NCBI GenBank assembly: GCA_947243795.1
Contig: OX365940.1
Coordinates: 124,001-188,000 of the forward strand
DNA length: 64,000 bases
Direction: 5' to 3'
Source of the DNA: Saccharomyces uvarum
Lineage: Eukaryota; Ascomycota; Saccharomycetes; Saccharomycetales; Saccharomycetaceae
Shown: piece after piece, positions 51,390 to 61,713 of the stretch
Layout of the letters: each line of letters begins with the position of its first letter
Numbering within the stretch: the first letter of the stretch is position 1
Position numbers and translations under genes: made by a program
Notes under the pieces: generated by a model
The model's database searches: none
The model's input: only the letters and a program-made list of their open reading frames with translations
Told to the model about the DNA's origin: nothing

Positions 51390-51710
51390 ATGCAAAACTC
51401 TCAAGACTACTTCTACGCTCAACGCAACTCACAACAACAACAGGGACAAGCTCCCTCCACCCTGCGCACCGTGACCATGGCCGAATTCAGAAGAGTTCCT
51501 TTGCCACCTATGGCCGAGGCGCCCATGCTGTCTTCCCAGAACTCCACAAGCAGCTCTGCTTCTGCGTCTGCCTCGTCGCTGGAAATGTGGGAGAAGGACT
51601 TGGAGGAGAGACTCAGCTCCATCGACCACGACATGAACAACAACAAGTTTGGTTCCGGTGAACTGAAATCTATGTTCCACCAGGGCAAGGTCGAGGACAT
51701 GGACTTCTAA
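51390..51710 (+). CDS. SML1: Ribonucleotide-reductase inhibitor Sml1
   Basis: 106 aa (104 in S. cerevisiae). Sml1 binds the Rnr1 C-terminal tail and blocks its redox recycling; Dun1 phosphorylation triggers its destruction in S phase and after damage. The Rnr1-binding C-terminal half (SSLEMWEKDLEERLSSIDHDMNNNKFGSGELKSMF) is conserved, including the Ser-rich phosphorylated stretch before it. The N-terminus has Gln repeats and small insertions relative to S. cerevisiae. The central GSSAS region also differs. Confidence 0.95.
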   Translation: MQNSQDYFYAQRNSQQQQGQAPSTLRTVTMAEFRRVPLPPMAEAPMLSSQNSTSSSASASASSLEMWEKDLEERLSSIDHDMNNNKFGSGELKSMFHQGKVEDMDF

Positions 51711-52178
51711 TGGCGCTGCGCTCCTCCCCCTCACCCTCACCCACCTCTCGTTCTGCTCTTTTCCCGCTCTCAGAGCTCCCCGCCCCCAGCTTTTGTTGTC
51801 ATTCTTTAAACATTTTCCCTCGTGCATTTTCATTTATAGTCTACATATATGCTCTTTTACGTACTTCTATATCGTTATAAAGATAATATACCCTATCTTT
51901 TCGAGGAAACACCCCCCCGAAGTTGGCTAGCGCCGACTGCTGGCATTCTCCCTTTTGCAATCATTGTGCCTTTTTCGGTCCGAGAAATTTCAGAAAGAGA
52001 CAAAGAGAAACCGTCCTAAAAATACATTTCATCAAGACTCCTATCTATTTTTCGTTGTGAAAAACTGCCCTTCTTCGAAACTCACCAGCCCAATTGCTTC
52101 GGTAAGACACAAAAGGAAAACCGTTCCTCCCCCTCCCACAGGCCCGCACAAGTCCCCGTGCCCTTTCTAATATCCGCC
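51711..52178. other. Intergenic: CMP2 promoter
   Basis: 468 bp, with C/T-rich sequence after SML1 (51718-51800) and before the CMP2 ATG (52120-52165). No specific site recognised. Confidence 0.5.
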
Positions 52179-54008
52179 ATGTCTTCAGACGCCATAAGAA
52201 ACACTGAGCAGATAAATGCTGCTATTAAAATTATAGAAAATAAGGCAGAACATCCGGAATCGTCCGCGACCCCCGTAGATTCCAAGCTCGCTGCTGCTGC
52301 TGTTGCTGTTGCTGCTGCTTCTTCTTCTTCTTCCACGCAGCCCGCGAGAGACCTCACACAGTATACCCTCGATGACGGAAGGACGGTGGCGACGAACCGT
52401 AGAATCATGAGCAAAGTCCCCGCCATCACGTCCCATATCCCCACGGATGAAGAGCTGTTCCAGCCCAACGGGTTGCCTCGTCACGAATTTCTAAGAGACC
52501 ATTTCAAGCGCGAGGGAAAACTGTCCCAGGCGCAGGCGGCCAAGATCATCACCCTGGCCACTGAACTCTTGAGCAAAGAACCAAACCTTATATCCGTCCC
52601 GGCTCCAATCACTGTCTGCGGTGACATCCATGGCCAGTACTTCGATCTTCTGAAGCTGTTCGAGGTGGGCGGCGACCCGGCCACCACGTCGTATCTGTTC
52701 TTGGGTGATTACGTCGATAGAGGCTCGTTTTCGTTTGAATGTCTTATTTATTTATATTCTTTGAAGTTGAATTTCAACGACCATTTCTGGCTGCTGAGAG
52801 GTAACCACGAGTGTAAGCATTTGACCTCGTATTTCACTTTCAAGAACGAAATGCTACATAAGTACGATCTGGATATCTATGAGAAATGCTGCGAGTCGTT
52901 TAACAACCTGCCCCTGGCCGCCCTAATGAATGGACAGTATCTCTGTGTTCACGGCGGTATCTCGCCCGAGCTGAACTCTTTGCAAGACATCAACAACTTG
53001 AACAGGTTCAAAGAGATTCCCTCGCACGGGTTGATGTGTGATCTTTTGTGGGCAGACCCCATCGAGGAGTACGACGAAGTCACGGATAAAGACCTGACCG
53101 AGGAGGACATTGTGAACTCCAAGACAATGGTCCCTCATAACGGTAAGATGGCCCCATCACGGGACATGTTTGTCCCGAACTCCGTAAGAGGCTGTTCGTA
53201 TGCCTTCACTTATCGTGCTGCATGCCATTTCCTGCAAGAAACTGGCCTACTTTCAATCATCAGGGCGCACGAGGCTCAAGACGCCGGTTATAGAATGTAC
53301 AAAAACACCAAGACTTTGGGCTTTCCCTCGCTTTTGACCCTTTTCAGTGCCCCAAACTATCTGGACACCTACAACAACAAAGCCGCTATACTGAAATATG
53401 AAAACAACGTTATGAACATCAGGCAATTCAACATGACTCCACACCCTTACTGGTTACCAGATTTCATGGATGTGTTCACGTGGTCCCTGCCATTTGTGGG
53501 TGAAAAGGTCACTGAGATGCTGGTAGCAATCTTGAACATCTGTACTGAAGACGAACTAGAAGTCGAGACCCCCGTAATTGAAGAATTAGTCGGCACTGAT
53601 AAAAAATTACCACAGGCAAGCAAACCGAAGGAGGCCCCAAAGGTCACCACGTCGACTTCGCGCAAATATACCTCCATCCTGGATGATGAACATCGAAGGA
53701 AAACCTTAAGAAATAAGATCTTGGCCGTTGCCAAAGTCTCTAGGATGTATTCTGTTCTAAGAGAGGAAAACAGTAAAGTCCAATTTCTGAAAGATCACAA
53801 TTCCGGGGTGTTGCCACGTGGCGCCCTATCTAATGGTATAGAAGGTCTAGACGAAGCTCTATCCACTTTTGAAAGAGCAAGAAAGCACGACCTGATTAAT
53901 GAAAAATTGCCGCCTTCATTAGATGAAGTGAAAAATGAAAATAAAAAATACTATGAAAAAGTTTGGGAAAAAGTACAAGAACATGATGCAAATAAAGAAG
54001 GCAAGTAA
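52179..54008 (+). CDS. CMP2: Calcineurin catalytic subunit A2
   Basis: 609 aa (604 in S. cerevisiae). Calcineurin A is the Ca2+/calmodulin-activated Ser/Thr phosphatase that dephosphorylates Crz1. The ATG at 52179 is the first; a GTG-started extension (52158) is not needed. An Ala/Ser-rich N-terminal tract (GCT/TCT repeats, about 52295-52335) is expanded. The phosphatase core has GDIHGQ (~148), GDYVDRG, GNHE and CVHGG with all metal ligands. The Cnb1-binding helix, the calmodulin site ([25 protein letters not shown]) and the autoinhibitory segment follow. CNA1 is the other isoform at another locus. Confidence 0.96.
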   Translation: MSSDAIRNTEQINAAIKIIENKAEHPESSATPVDSKLAAAAVAVAAASSSSSTQPARDLTQYTLDDGRTVATNRRIMSKVPAITSHIPTDEELFQPNGLPRHEFLRDHFKREGKLSQAQAAKIITLATELLSKEPNLISVPAPITVCGDIHGQYFDLLKLFEVGGDPATTSYLFLGDYVDRGSFSFECLIYLYSLKLNFNDHFWLLRGNHECKHLTSYFTFKNEMLHKYDLDIYEKCCESFNNLPLAALMNGQYLCVHGGISPELNSLQDINNLNRFKEIPSHGLMCDLLWADPIEEYDEVTDKDLTEEDIVNSKTMVPHNGKMAPSRDMFVPNSVRGCSYAFTYRAACHFLQETGLLSIIRAHEAQDAGYRMYKNTKTLGFPSLLTLFSAPNYLDTYNNKAAILKYENNVMNIRQFNMTPHPYWLPDFMDVFTWSLPFVGEKVTEMLVAILNICTEDELEVETPVIEELVGTDKKLPQASKPKEAPKVTTSTSRKYTSILDDEHRRKTLRNKILAVAKVSRMYSVLREENSKVQFLKDHNSGVLPRGALSNGIEGLDEALSTFERARKHDLINEKLPPSLDEVKNENKKYYEKVWEKVQEHDANKEGK

Positions 54009-54189
54009 ACACGATATGTACTTTACTTTGCTATGTAAGCAGGTAGCACCTTTCGTCTAATCAAATACCTTTTCCCTGACTACTAACTTTCTGTCTGTGC
54101 TTTAAATTGTCATTAGTTTTATCTTTTCTATTTTAGTACCTATGAAAGTGTTTAATTATTTAGAACTTTTAATATCTATAAGTATTTTC

Positions 54190-56151
54190 TTAGTTGTGTA
54201 AACGCTTTTCATAAGAGTGCAGGTTATTAACGCCACCTTCCAATTGAGCAGAGGCAGTTCTAAATTCAAATCTGACTTCTCCATTTTTGACGTTCTCCTT
54301 CAATAGGGTCAATGATGTGTGGCCAATATCTTGACAAGAATGTTGTAAACCATTGTACAAATATGGAATAAACTTGTTGATAGAACCCTTGTCAACAACA
54401 GCACCAGAGACACCTTGTGCAACGAACACATGGTCATTTTCAGAGAAATAACGAGAGGAAGAGGCATTGCCCGTGCTACCAGTTTTCTGCACAGCATCAA
54501 CGGAACCCATACCACGGTAAGCCTTTAATCTTTTACCATCTTTGTAGAAATATTCACCTGGAGATTCAGTAGTACCAGCTAACATACCACCCATCATAAC
54601 GGTGGAAGCACCAAGAGCCAAAGCCTTGATGATGTGACCAATGTTCTGGACACCACCATCGGCCATACATGGAACGCCGAATTCGTTAGCGAATTGACAA
54701 ACGTTGTAAACAGCTGTACCTTGTGGTCTACCACAAGCCATCACTTCTTGAGTGATACAAATGGAACCAGTACCCATACCAATTCTCAAACCATCGGCAC
54801 CAGCAGCAATCAAATTAGCGGCCTGTTCTCTGGTGACAACATTACCAGCAACGATTTCAAAACCTGGGTAAGTCTCTTTGATCCATTTGATCATGTTCAA
54901 TTGGAAAACAGAGTTACCTTGAGATGAATCCACAACAACAACGTCCAAACCAGCTTCGACCAGTGCTGTTAATCTTTCCTTATCAGCTTCCATAGTACCA
55001 ATAGAAGCGCCACATAGCAATTGCTTTGTGGTTGCAGACTTGGAAGCCAATGGGTAGTTTTGATTCTTCATCAAATCTGCTCTTGACAACATGGATACCA
55101 AGTTATTATTTTCGTCAACGATCAACAACTTACCTTTCTTGGTTTGTTTCAAGATTTCATTACCTTCAGCTAAAGTAATACCCTTAACACCAGTGACTGG
55201 GTTTTTGGTCATAACTTCGGAAACAGCTAATGAATCATCTTCCAAAAATTGGATATCACGGGATGTGACCAACCCTAGTAATTTACCTGGACATTTACCA
55301 TTGTCTAATCAAAAAGTATCGCTTTTTGTATCTTCACACTTTCATTCAGATCGAAGAAAAGGAAAATAACAAAGTTTACGTGTTTATGTTAGTAAATCAA
55401 GTCATATGCTTGTAGTAGCAACCATTAAAAAAAGTCGTAGCATGTTATGCATTCCTGCTACTTGGACATAATTCTCATTTCAAAAACCGTGAAACAGATT
55501 CAATTCAGAGTAAAAGGTCTCTACAAGATCGTTTGATCACAGTCAGTAGAACGAAAGTTATTAATATAATAAGTTAATCATCATATTGAATCCTTTTCAC
55601 GTTTGGGAAAAAAATATGAAACAATTGGAAAGCACATTTCAACTAAGAGACTCTTTTAGGAAGCCATTGGAGAATAATTGTAAAAAAAACATACCAGTAA
55701 CTGGAAGACCAGAGAAACCAAACTTTCTTTTCATGGCCTTAACTTCACCAACAGTAGTAGTTGGAGAAATAACAATTGGAGAGTTGATGAAACCGTTTTC
55801 GTACATCTTAACTTTCTTGACCATGGAAGCCTGTTCCTTTGGAGTACAATTGTGATGGATGAATCCAATACCACCCAACAAAGCCATGCTGATAGCCATT
55901 TCAGCTTCAGTGACTGTGTCCATAGGAGAAGAAACAAATGGAGTGTTCAAAGATATCTTCTTGGTCAATTTGGTTTGCAAACTAACGGCAGAAGATGGGA
56001 AGTCAACCAACCCTGGTAAGACCAAGAAGTCATTGTAGGTCAACCCACCTCTGATGTTGGAGTCCATCAATTCTTGGACAGAAAGACCATCTTTGGAACT
56101 GTATGTCTTCAAGTGTTCTAAGGCTTTCTTGTGGTCCATTGGAGCAGTCAT
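54190..56151 (-). CDS. IMD4: IMP dehydrogenase 4, two exons
   Basis: 523 aa. Exon 1 is 55695-56151 and exon 2 is 54190-55304. Donor GTATGT (55694-55689), branch site TACTAAC (55388-55394), acceptor TAG ending at 55305; the split codon G/AC gives [15 protein letters not shown] oxidises IMP to XMP with NAD+, the committed step to GTP. Exon 1 holds the N-terminal barrel part ([16 protein letters not shown]). Exon 2 holds the rest of the Bateman (CBS) domain and the barrel with catalytic Cys335 (GSICITQE) and the flap [11 protein letters not shown]. It is the only intron-bearing IMD gene and hosts SNR54. Confidence 0.96.
55305..55694 (-). other. IMD4 intron (host of snoRNA)
   Basis: 390-bp spliceosomal intron, GTATGT...TACTAAC...TAG, about 400 bp in S. 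cerevisiae. SNR54 lies in its middle, between donor and branch site. Confidence 0.93.
55499..55590 (-). ncRNA. SNR54: Box C/D snoRNA snR54 in the IMD4 intron
   Basis: On the minus strand: terminal stem TTCAAT/ATTGAA (55585-55590 with 55499-55504), C box ATGATGA (55578-55584), D' box CTGA (55543-55546) and D box CTGA (55505-55508). The 13 nt upstream of D' (55547-55559) are complementary to the 18S segment AGAACGAAAGTT. The fifth base from D' pairs with the A corresponding to A974, the known snR54 2'-O-methylation target. About 92 nt; ends are set from the stem. Confidence 0.93.
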
Positions 56152-56770
56152 TAAAAAAGTTTTGTTAGGTTTCTGTAAAAGTATGGAATTGGTCTAAGAT
56201 CCTTGGTTCAAGCAGCAAAGAAGACCAGAGAAAATGTAAAAGCCACCATTTTTTCATAAAAACATTTATGCCCAAAAATCTGAGGGAAGATATTAAAAAT
56301 GCGACGAGCAACCAAAGTCTGAACTAGATATATTCTCACCAGGATATTTATACGACTTCTTCAAAGTGAAAGTTTTTTTTTAGTTTTTTTTCAGCATCTC
56401 GAAAGGCAAAAAAAAGAAACGAAAAGTGCCACGGCAAAGAGTTTTTTCACTTTAGGGCTGGTTGAAGGGAAGAGCAAGCCATAGCGGTAGTCAAAGAAGC
56501 ATGATCCGGTCGCTAAAAGACGATTTTGACGAATTCATATACCGTTAGCGCAGATGTTTTGTAATTGACTGTGTAGATGGTTGTTTCTGCTAGCTTGTTG
56601 TAGTGTTAGTGTAATTTTGTAAAATAATGCCTTCTTGATGGGGCGGAAACCCTTAACTGATTTTTTCAGTTCTGCGAAATGATAGCAATTACAAGGTGAC
56701 AAATGTACATGTAAACAGAATAGTGGAGAGGCGAGAACAAGCGATTACGAGAAAGTTACGTCTGCCCATC
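56152..56770. other. Divergent intergenic IMD4-SPC2
   Basis: 619 bp with long T/A runs near 56370-56420 (nucleosome-poor type) and no recognised gene. The SPC2 frame is open upstream to 56696 but only with a non-ATG start. Confidence 0.5.
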
Positions 56771-57307
56771 ATGAGTGCTGCTAAACCTGTTAACGTGTAT
56801 TCCATCCCAGAGCTGAATCAAACTTTGGACGAGGCTTTACCTTCTATTTTCGCGAGGTTGAACTATGAGCGATCATACGCTTTGCTCGATACCAAATTGT
56901 ACATAGGTTATTCTATCGCTGTTGTCGCAGGGTTGAGTTTCTTCCTGGACAAAAAGTTCGAGAGATCTGAGATCGTCCTGTACCAGAAACTTTTAGTGGG
57001 CGCATATGTTGTCTTGTCGTCGATGTTCTGGTACTTCACTCGTTTCGTTGAAAAGGGGACCGTTTATGCGGGAAAGAACAGAGACACAAAGGAGGAGATA
57101 TATGTTAAGACGAAATTTGAAAAGAAGGAACCTCTGTATCTTGTTGAGCTCATTCAGAAAAAGAAGGGGAACAGTTCGAAGAAAGATTTGAAGACTAAAT
57201 TAGAAGTCAATAAGGTCTTTAACGAAAGTGGCTATTTACAGAATGAGGTGCTCTTCAATTGGTTCTCTGAACAGCTTAACGTTTTGAGCACCAAAAAAAA
57301 CATATAA
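56771..57307 (+). CDS. SPC2: Signal peptidase complex subunit Spc2
   Basis: 178 aa, the S. cerevisiae length with the ATG at 56771 (MSAAKPVNVYSIPELNQ). Spc2 (SPCS2/SPC25) is an ER membrane subunit of signal peptidase that links it to the Sec61 translocon beta subunit. Two membrane segments: LYIGYSIAVVAGLSFFL (~42-58) and LLVGAYVVLSSMFWYF (~73-90), with both ends cytosolic. The C-terminal half is charged (KFEKKEPLYLVELIQKKKG). Confidence 0.94.
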   Translation: MSAAKPVNVYSIPELNQTLDEALPSIFARLNYERSYALLDTKLYIGYSIAVVAGLSFFLDKKFERSEIVLYQKLLVGAYVVLSSMFWYFTRFVEKGTVYAGKNRDTKEEIYVKTKFEKKEPLYLVELIQKKKGNSSKKDLKTKLEVNKVFNESGYLQNEVLFNWFSEQLNVLSTKKNI

Positions 57308-57462
57308 CTCTGAAATGGTTCAAATCTCAACTTTTCCCTTTTAGATGTTATTAAATAAAGTTATATGAATACTAAGTAAGAATAAATAAATTAGTGTTTT
57401 TACATTTTTATTGCTCGTTAGTGTGGATGAACTGGAGTTCATCTCCTTGATTCCGCCTATAA

Positions 57463-59238
57463 TCATGCGTCCTCAAAATCTGTTAAAGTGGGGCCTTCGT
57501 AAACCTCATTATACAAGACGTCGTTGGGCACTGCCACTGTTCTTGCCTTCAATGTCGACAGATCTAACAGCTCAGGCTTCAATTCCGCAATACTGGCAAC
57601 ACCCAGGAGTCTCATGGACATTTCGACTTCATCTCGCAAAATTTCAATGGCTTTCTCAACACCGTCACGACCATAGCATGAGTTCGCGTACAGGAATGGT
57701 CTACCCAAACCAACACCTTTAGCGCCCAGACACAGCGCCTTTAAAATATCTGTACCACGACGAACACCACCGTCTATGTAGACTTCCAGTTTATCCTTCA
57801 ATCTACGTTCTTCCAGAACTGGCATGGCTTCAGCCAAGACTTCGATGGGGGCTCTCGAAAAATCTAATTGTCTACCGCCGTGGTTGGATAGCACCACGCC
57901 GCTTACACCAACCTCAGCTGCTTTAATGACATCCTCGGTGCGTTGGACACCTTTGATGACAATGGGTAGTTTTGTCTTTGATTTCAAGTCTTCAATATCC
58001 TTCCAAGTCAAAGAGGGGTCAATAAACTTGGACAACGCTCTTGAGGCACCTTTAGATTCCTCCACATCTGTTTTCTTCATTGCCTTTGGGCCAGCCTTTG
58101 AATTAGAAAATTTCAACTTCATATCTTTCTCTCTCTGACCTAGACTTGGTGCATCTACAGTGACAAACAGTGCCTTCACACCCAATTTTTCAACATTCTT
58201 GACCAAATCGTCAGTGATCTTTCTATCAGAGTTAACGTATAGTTGGTACCATTGGATCTGCTCATCAGATGGCGCCGCACTTATTATTTCTTCGGGTGAG
58301 CATGACGCCAAAGTGGAGATCATTTGTGGGACTTTCGTTATGCCTTGGCCACAGCCTCTAGCAATGTCCTTTTCACCTTCTAGTGGGTTCCCCAGTTTAC
58401 ATAGGGCTGTTGCAGACACATAGAATGGGACGTCCACATGAGAACCCAGCATGTCCGTCGAAATGTCCACTTTGCTTACGTCAACAAGAATCTTTGGTTT
58501 GAAGAAAATCCTGTGGTATGCATTATGATTTTCCCTGTGCGAGACTTCATCGTTGGCACCAGAGGAGTAGTAAGCCCAGGCTTGCTTAGTCAAAGTTTGA
58601 GAAGCCAAGTACTCGAAATCATAAAGATTAATAATGTTATTCAGTGGGGGTAGTAATGATTTCAATTGCTCTTTCCTAGCAATGTCTTCTTTGGTTTCGC
58701 CTGGAGCATAAGGCGGGCAAACCAGTTCTGGCGGCATGGACCCCTGTAGCGGTCCCAGCTTTTTCTCAGGAGCAATGTATTTATCGATGACGTTGGGGGC
58801 ATGCAATGGCTCAAAAATGGCAGTGACGTCTCTCCCAGCATTGTATTTGATAACATCCGCGCCACCTGGATGGTTAGGTACGAACCGCGTCAGATCATAC
58901 ACATAACCGTTGATCACGACCCAGCAATCGTCAGCCGAGTTGTGTTTAGCGACTTCTGCAGGCGAGATCTTCTGCTTATTCATGTCTAGTTTTGGTTCGT
59001 TGCCTATCTGGCCACTACCCCAGTTCACATAAGCCATTGAACCAGCAGCGGCTAAGATGGCACCAACGCTCAAGGCGGTCCATGACTGTGTGCGTTTTCC
59101 GGAGTGTTGCTCGAACGACTTAGACTTGCCCACGGCAGAACCGTAAGAGCGAACTGTGTTTAATCTAGTCCTGGACGCTCTGAGAGCGGTTGCCTCGGAG
59201 ACTCTCGAGATTCTCAGCAGAGATTTGTATTTTAGCAT
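57463..59238 (-). CDS. CYB2: L-lactate cytochrome-c oxidoreductase (flavocytochrome b2)
   Basis: 591 aa, identical length to S. cerevisiae. Cyb2 sits in the mitochondrial intermembrane space and oxidises L-lactate to pyruvate, passing electrons to cytochrome c. The ~80-residue bipartite presequence has a basic matrix signal and a hydrophobic sorting segment (TALSVGAILAAAGSMAYVNW, ~54-73). The cytochrome b5 domain has heme ligands His123 (NHPGG) and His146 (LHAPN). The FMN domain has YYSSGANDE, SNHGGRQLDF (catalytic His/Arg) and DGGVRRGTDILKAL. Confidence 0.97.
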   Translation of the reverse strand: MLKYKSLLRISRVSEATALRASRTRLNTVRSYGSAVGKSKSFEQHSGKRTQSWTALSVGAILAAAGSMAYVNWGSGQIGNEPKLDMNKQKISPAEVAKHNSADDCWVVINGYVYDLTRFVPNHPGGADVIKYNAGRDVTAIFEPLHAPNVIDKYIAPEKKLGPLQGSMPPELVCPPYAPGETKEDIARKEQLKSLLPPLNNIINLYDFEYLASQTLTKQAWAYYSSGANDEVSHRENHNAYHRIFFKPKILVDVSKVDISTDMLGSHVDVPFYVSATALCKLGNPLEGEKDIARGCGQGITKVPQMISTLASCSPEEIISAAPSDEQIQWYQLYVNSDRKITDDLVKNVEKLGVKALFVTVDAPSLGQREKDMKLKFSNSKAGPKAMKKTDVEESKGASRALSKFIDPSLTWKDIEDLKSKTKLPIVIKGVQRTEDVIKAAEVGVSGVVLSNHGGRQLDFSRAPIEVLAEAMPVLEERRLKDKLEVYIDGGVRRGTDILKALCLGAKGVGLGRPFLYANSCYGRDGVEKAIEILRDEVEMSMRLLGVASIAELKPELLDLSTLKARTVAVPNDVLYNEVYEGPTLTDFEDA

Positions 59239-60215
59239 TTACCTCTTGTTTGCTTTTGCTCTGCGAGAGACACACACTTCAAAGCACACAAGTTACAAAG
59301 ATATGAGATGGCAGCTAACTGCATTCCTTATATATTCTGTTTCCCCAATTCAGGTACCGCTGAGAATCTGCACATTAGTAAATACTTGGCGGTTCTTGTT
59401 TGACATTGATTATTGGCCAAAGTTCTTCCCCAAAGGGGGGTTTTGGAGGTATCGGTGATAATATGCTAGCGCCGTCTGCAACCGCGTGGGGGTAGGCCTA
59501 CCGGGATGAATGGAGCAAGTAGGGATAGGCAGGCGCAAGGGCCTTCTTCATATGGTGGTATTCCCATCAGCGGAATGGGAGACAACAAGTGACAGCAGTG
59601 GAGCAGTTTGCGTGGGAGAGGAGCGGAACCGTAGTGTTCCGCAGGAAAAGAAGCGACTGTTGCAGACCACAGAGGGAGAACAAAAAGAGCGCATAGAGGA
59701 GCATGTCGTATTGGCCATTAAAGTTGTTTGATGATCTTTGGGATTCCATTGCTTATAATACTACGTATATATATTATACTAGAGATTCTCCTCATGGATT
59801 TAGGAATCCACAAAAAGGAATCTGCAATTTTGCATAATATTATAAATGATTCTGTTCCTCTTTTTATATGTTATCATTCATTGACCCTATTACAATATCA
59901 ATCCTTGCGCTTCAGCTTCCAGTTTGAATCTTAATTTACTGGTCTTGTAATTTATGTCATCTTTTAACACCGTATATAATAGTAATAAATGGACGATAGT
60001 TGAATCTTGTTCCAACATGTCGTGTATTCACTCGTAGGTTCGTTGTTTGTAGAAGGGCAAGCATCTCGTAGTGTGAGAACGGCTTGTGCAGGTAGTTTCC
60101 ATGCTAGCACTAACACTCCTGTCCTTTAGGCTTGCTTACCTTTGTGTGTGAGAAGCAGATTTTGGGGGGTGGTATACTAGGCGATCGGAAAAAGCCTTCT
60201 TCCAGAAATACACCA
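59239..60215. other. CYB2 promoter and spacer to the Tyr tRNA
   Basis: The part next to CYB2 has an ATTGG (inverse CCAAT, 59412-59416) about 175 bp upstream of the ATG, fitting Hap2/3/4/5 control of CYB2. A purine-rich, GC-richer stretch covers 59460-59730 with a small GCGGAAC/GTTCCGC dyad (59623-59642) and a 73-codon frame of no recognisable content. The LTR follows. Confidence 0.5.
59736..60017 (-). mobile_element. Degenerate Ty1/Ty2-type delta solo LTR
   Basis: The segment matches the reverse complement of a delta LTR as I remember it: TTTGGGATTCCATTG at the left, GGATTTAGGAATCCA and CTGCAATTTTGCATAAT inside, CAATCCTTGCGCTTCAGCTTCC, CTTTTAACACCGTATATAAT, and TTCCAACA at the right end. It is about 282 bp instead of ~334, with small deletions and a decayed terminal TG. 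I see no clear 5-bp target duplication (flanks ATGAT and TGTCG). It lies ~200 bp upstream of a tRNA gene, the normal Ty1 target zone. No internal Ty sequence. Confidence 0.9.
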
Positions 60216-60304
60216 CTCTCGGTAGCCAAGTTGGTCTAAGGCGCAAGACTGTAATTTATTACCACGAAATCTTGAGATCGGGCGTTCGACTCGCCCCCGG
60301 GAGA
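60216..60304 (+). tRNA. tY(GUA): tRNA-Tyr (anticodon GUA) with 14-nt intron
   Basis: 89 bp. Acceptor stem CTCTCGG/CCGGGAG, discriminator A at 60304, anticodon GTA at 60251-60253. The intron 60255-60268 (TTTATTACCACGAA) sits one base 3' of the anticodon, at the same place and length as in the S. cerevisiae tRNA-Tyr genes, with two base changes from the usual intron. T7 Pol III terminator at 60307-60313. Confidence 0.97.
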
Positions 60305-60510
60305 TATTTTTTTGCCATTTTTTTTGCTTCCGGTAAAGCGATATTGTTTTCAAGACATAGTATAGTGAGCAAGTAGCTTTCATAGATGAATTTAGTAGAG
60401 ATACGTTAACAGTCGTGATATATAGTTATATAGTATATTATATGGCTTTACTTTTAGGATATTTTCGTTTCCTTTTTTAGTCTCGTTCTTTAAGCAGTTT
60501 TCTTTCTTTG

Positions 60511-61071
60511 TTAGTCTATATCCATGTAGTCGTTAGCAATATTGTTGTCAGCCCTTAGCGTAGTCATGGTGTTACTAGGTAGTTGTGATGCAATTGTATT
60601 CTGAGCGGGCAGGATGTGATACTGGGGTTGTGCAGAGTTAGTGCTTCCATTGGAAGCCGCGCCTGTTATTCCATGATTACTGTTACCGAAATAACCGTGG
60701 ACCATGTATTCTTCCGTTTCCGAGTAAAATTCAGACTCGTTGAGTAGAGAGGTATTCGTGCTGTGAGGTGTGTTGGCGGGCGTCAAGGGTGTTATTTCGA
60801 TATTTTTCTGATATTGAATATTATTATTAGTAGTAGTATTGTTGTTATGGACAGCCGCGGCATTGGAGGGAAGTCTCGTGCTTGCAGTATCTCGCTTGCT
60901 TCTCTTGGGCCTTTGGTAGAAAGTATGTGTGTCGAACTCGAAATGGTCGTTGTTCCTTTTATTTACGATTGAATCATTATTGGCGTTGCCATTATATGTG
61001 GCGGCGGCATTGCTGCCGGAATTGCAATTGTTTGTTTGGAACGCAGTATTATGTTCATAGTATGATAGCAT
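60511..61071 (-). CDS. YML053C: Asn/Ser-rich protein of unknown function (YML053C)
   Basis: 186 aa (about 212 in S. cerevisiae). The first ATG is 61071 (MLSYYEHNT); an upstream GTG start is not needed. No known domain. The protein is rich in Asn, Ser and Thr, with a basic RPKRSKRD patch near residue 50 that may be a nuclear signal. Conserved blocks are NDHFEFDTHTFYQR, NIEITPLTPANTPHSTNTSL, YMVHGYFGNSN and the end NDYMDID. The long poly-Asn tract that I recall in S. cerevisiae is nearly absent, which explains the shorter length. Function unknown. Confidence 0.88.
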   Translation of the reverse strand: MLSYYEHNTAFQTNNCNSGSNAAATYNGNANNDSIVNKRNNDHFEFDTHTFYQRPKRSKRDTASTRLPSNAAAVHNNNTTTNNNIQYQKNIEITPLTPANTPHSTNTSLLNESEFYSETEEYMVHGYFGNSNHGITGAASNGSTNSAQPQYHILPAQNTIASQLPSNTMTTLRADNNIANDYMDID

Positions 61072-61713
61072 CTCACGCACACACCCAAGTCTCGACCTAA
61101 TGAATAAAAGTATCTAGACCAGTAAAAGCACCAAGTTGCGTCTGTCACTTTCCTATTGTATTGTTATTTTTTTGTTAAAATATTAAAAAAAAAACCGAAG
61201 TCAGCTGAGTGCTGAAAGAGAAAGTGAAGGAAGAAAAAAAAGGTAGTTCGAAAACTTGGTTACCCTTTCTGTTTCCGTGGATGGTGACAGAAGGTGTGTT
61301 ACCCTGCAAGGTGTCATGGCAACGGACAGGGCAACCCTGGCTTAGGTAATAGTTCCGAGTGATGCTGTCAGGAATTATAACAGTATTGCATTAAGGCCTC
61401 GTCGCTGAGCCATCATTACGGTTCAGTGACGACGAGTAAGACTCCATCTTCCCACACCCTGTGCTGCCGTGCACTGCGAAACAGCTCAGCGCATGCCTTG
61501 GGTGTCCTATTTGGGAAAAACGTAAACAGCAGCAGGCGTCGCCTCGAGGACCCCCGATAGATTTTTCAACATCTCCTCGATACTTAAGCAGCAACAAACA
61601 AGCACCACCCACACAAGAAAAGCTTCTAGTCTGGCTCCTCCCCCCTCCCCCCCCCCCTCCCTTCAGAGCCCGCATACGCAAAACAGAGTAACACACATCT
61701 ACACAACAATACC
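61072..61713. other. Divergent intergenic YML053C-SUR7
   Basis: 642 bp. A run of 11 C (61647-61657) within a C/T-rich stretch lies just before SUR7, and A-runs near 61180-61240. The sequence TGGTGACAG near 61281 and other GC-rich bits have no assigned factor. Confidence 0.5.

Noticed and set aside
59510-59731. 73-codon frame between CYB2 and the LTR
   Set aside because: Short, no family resemblance, and in a spacer next to a decayed LTR.
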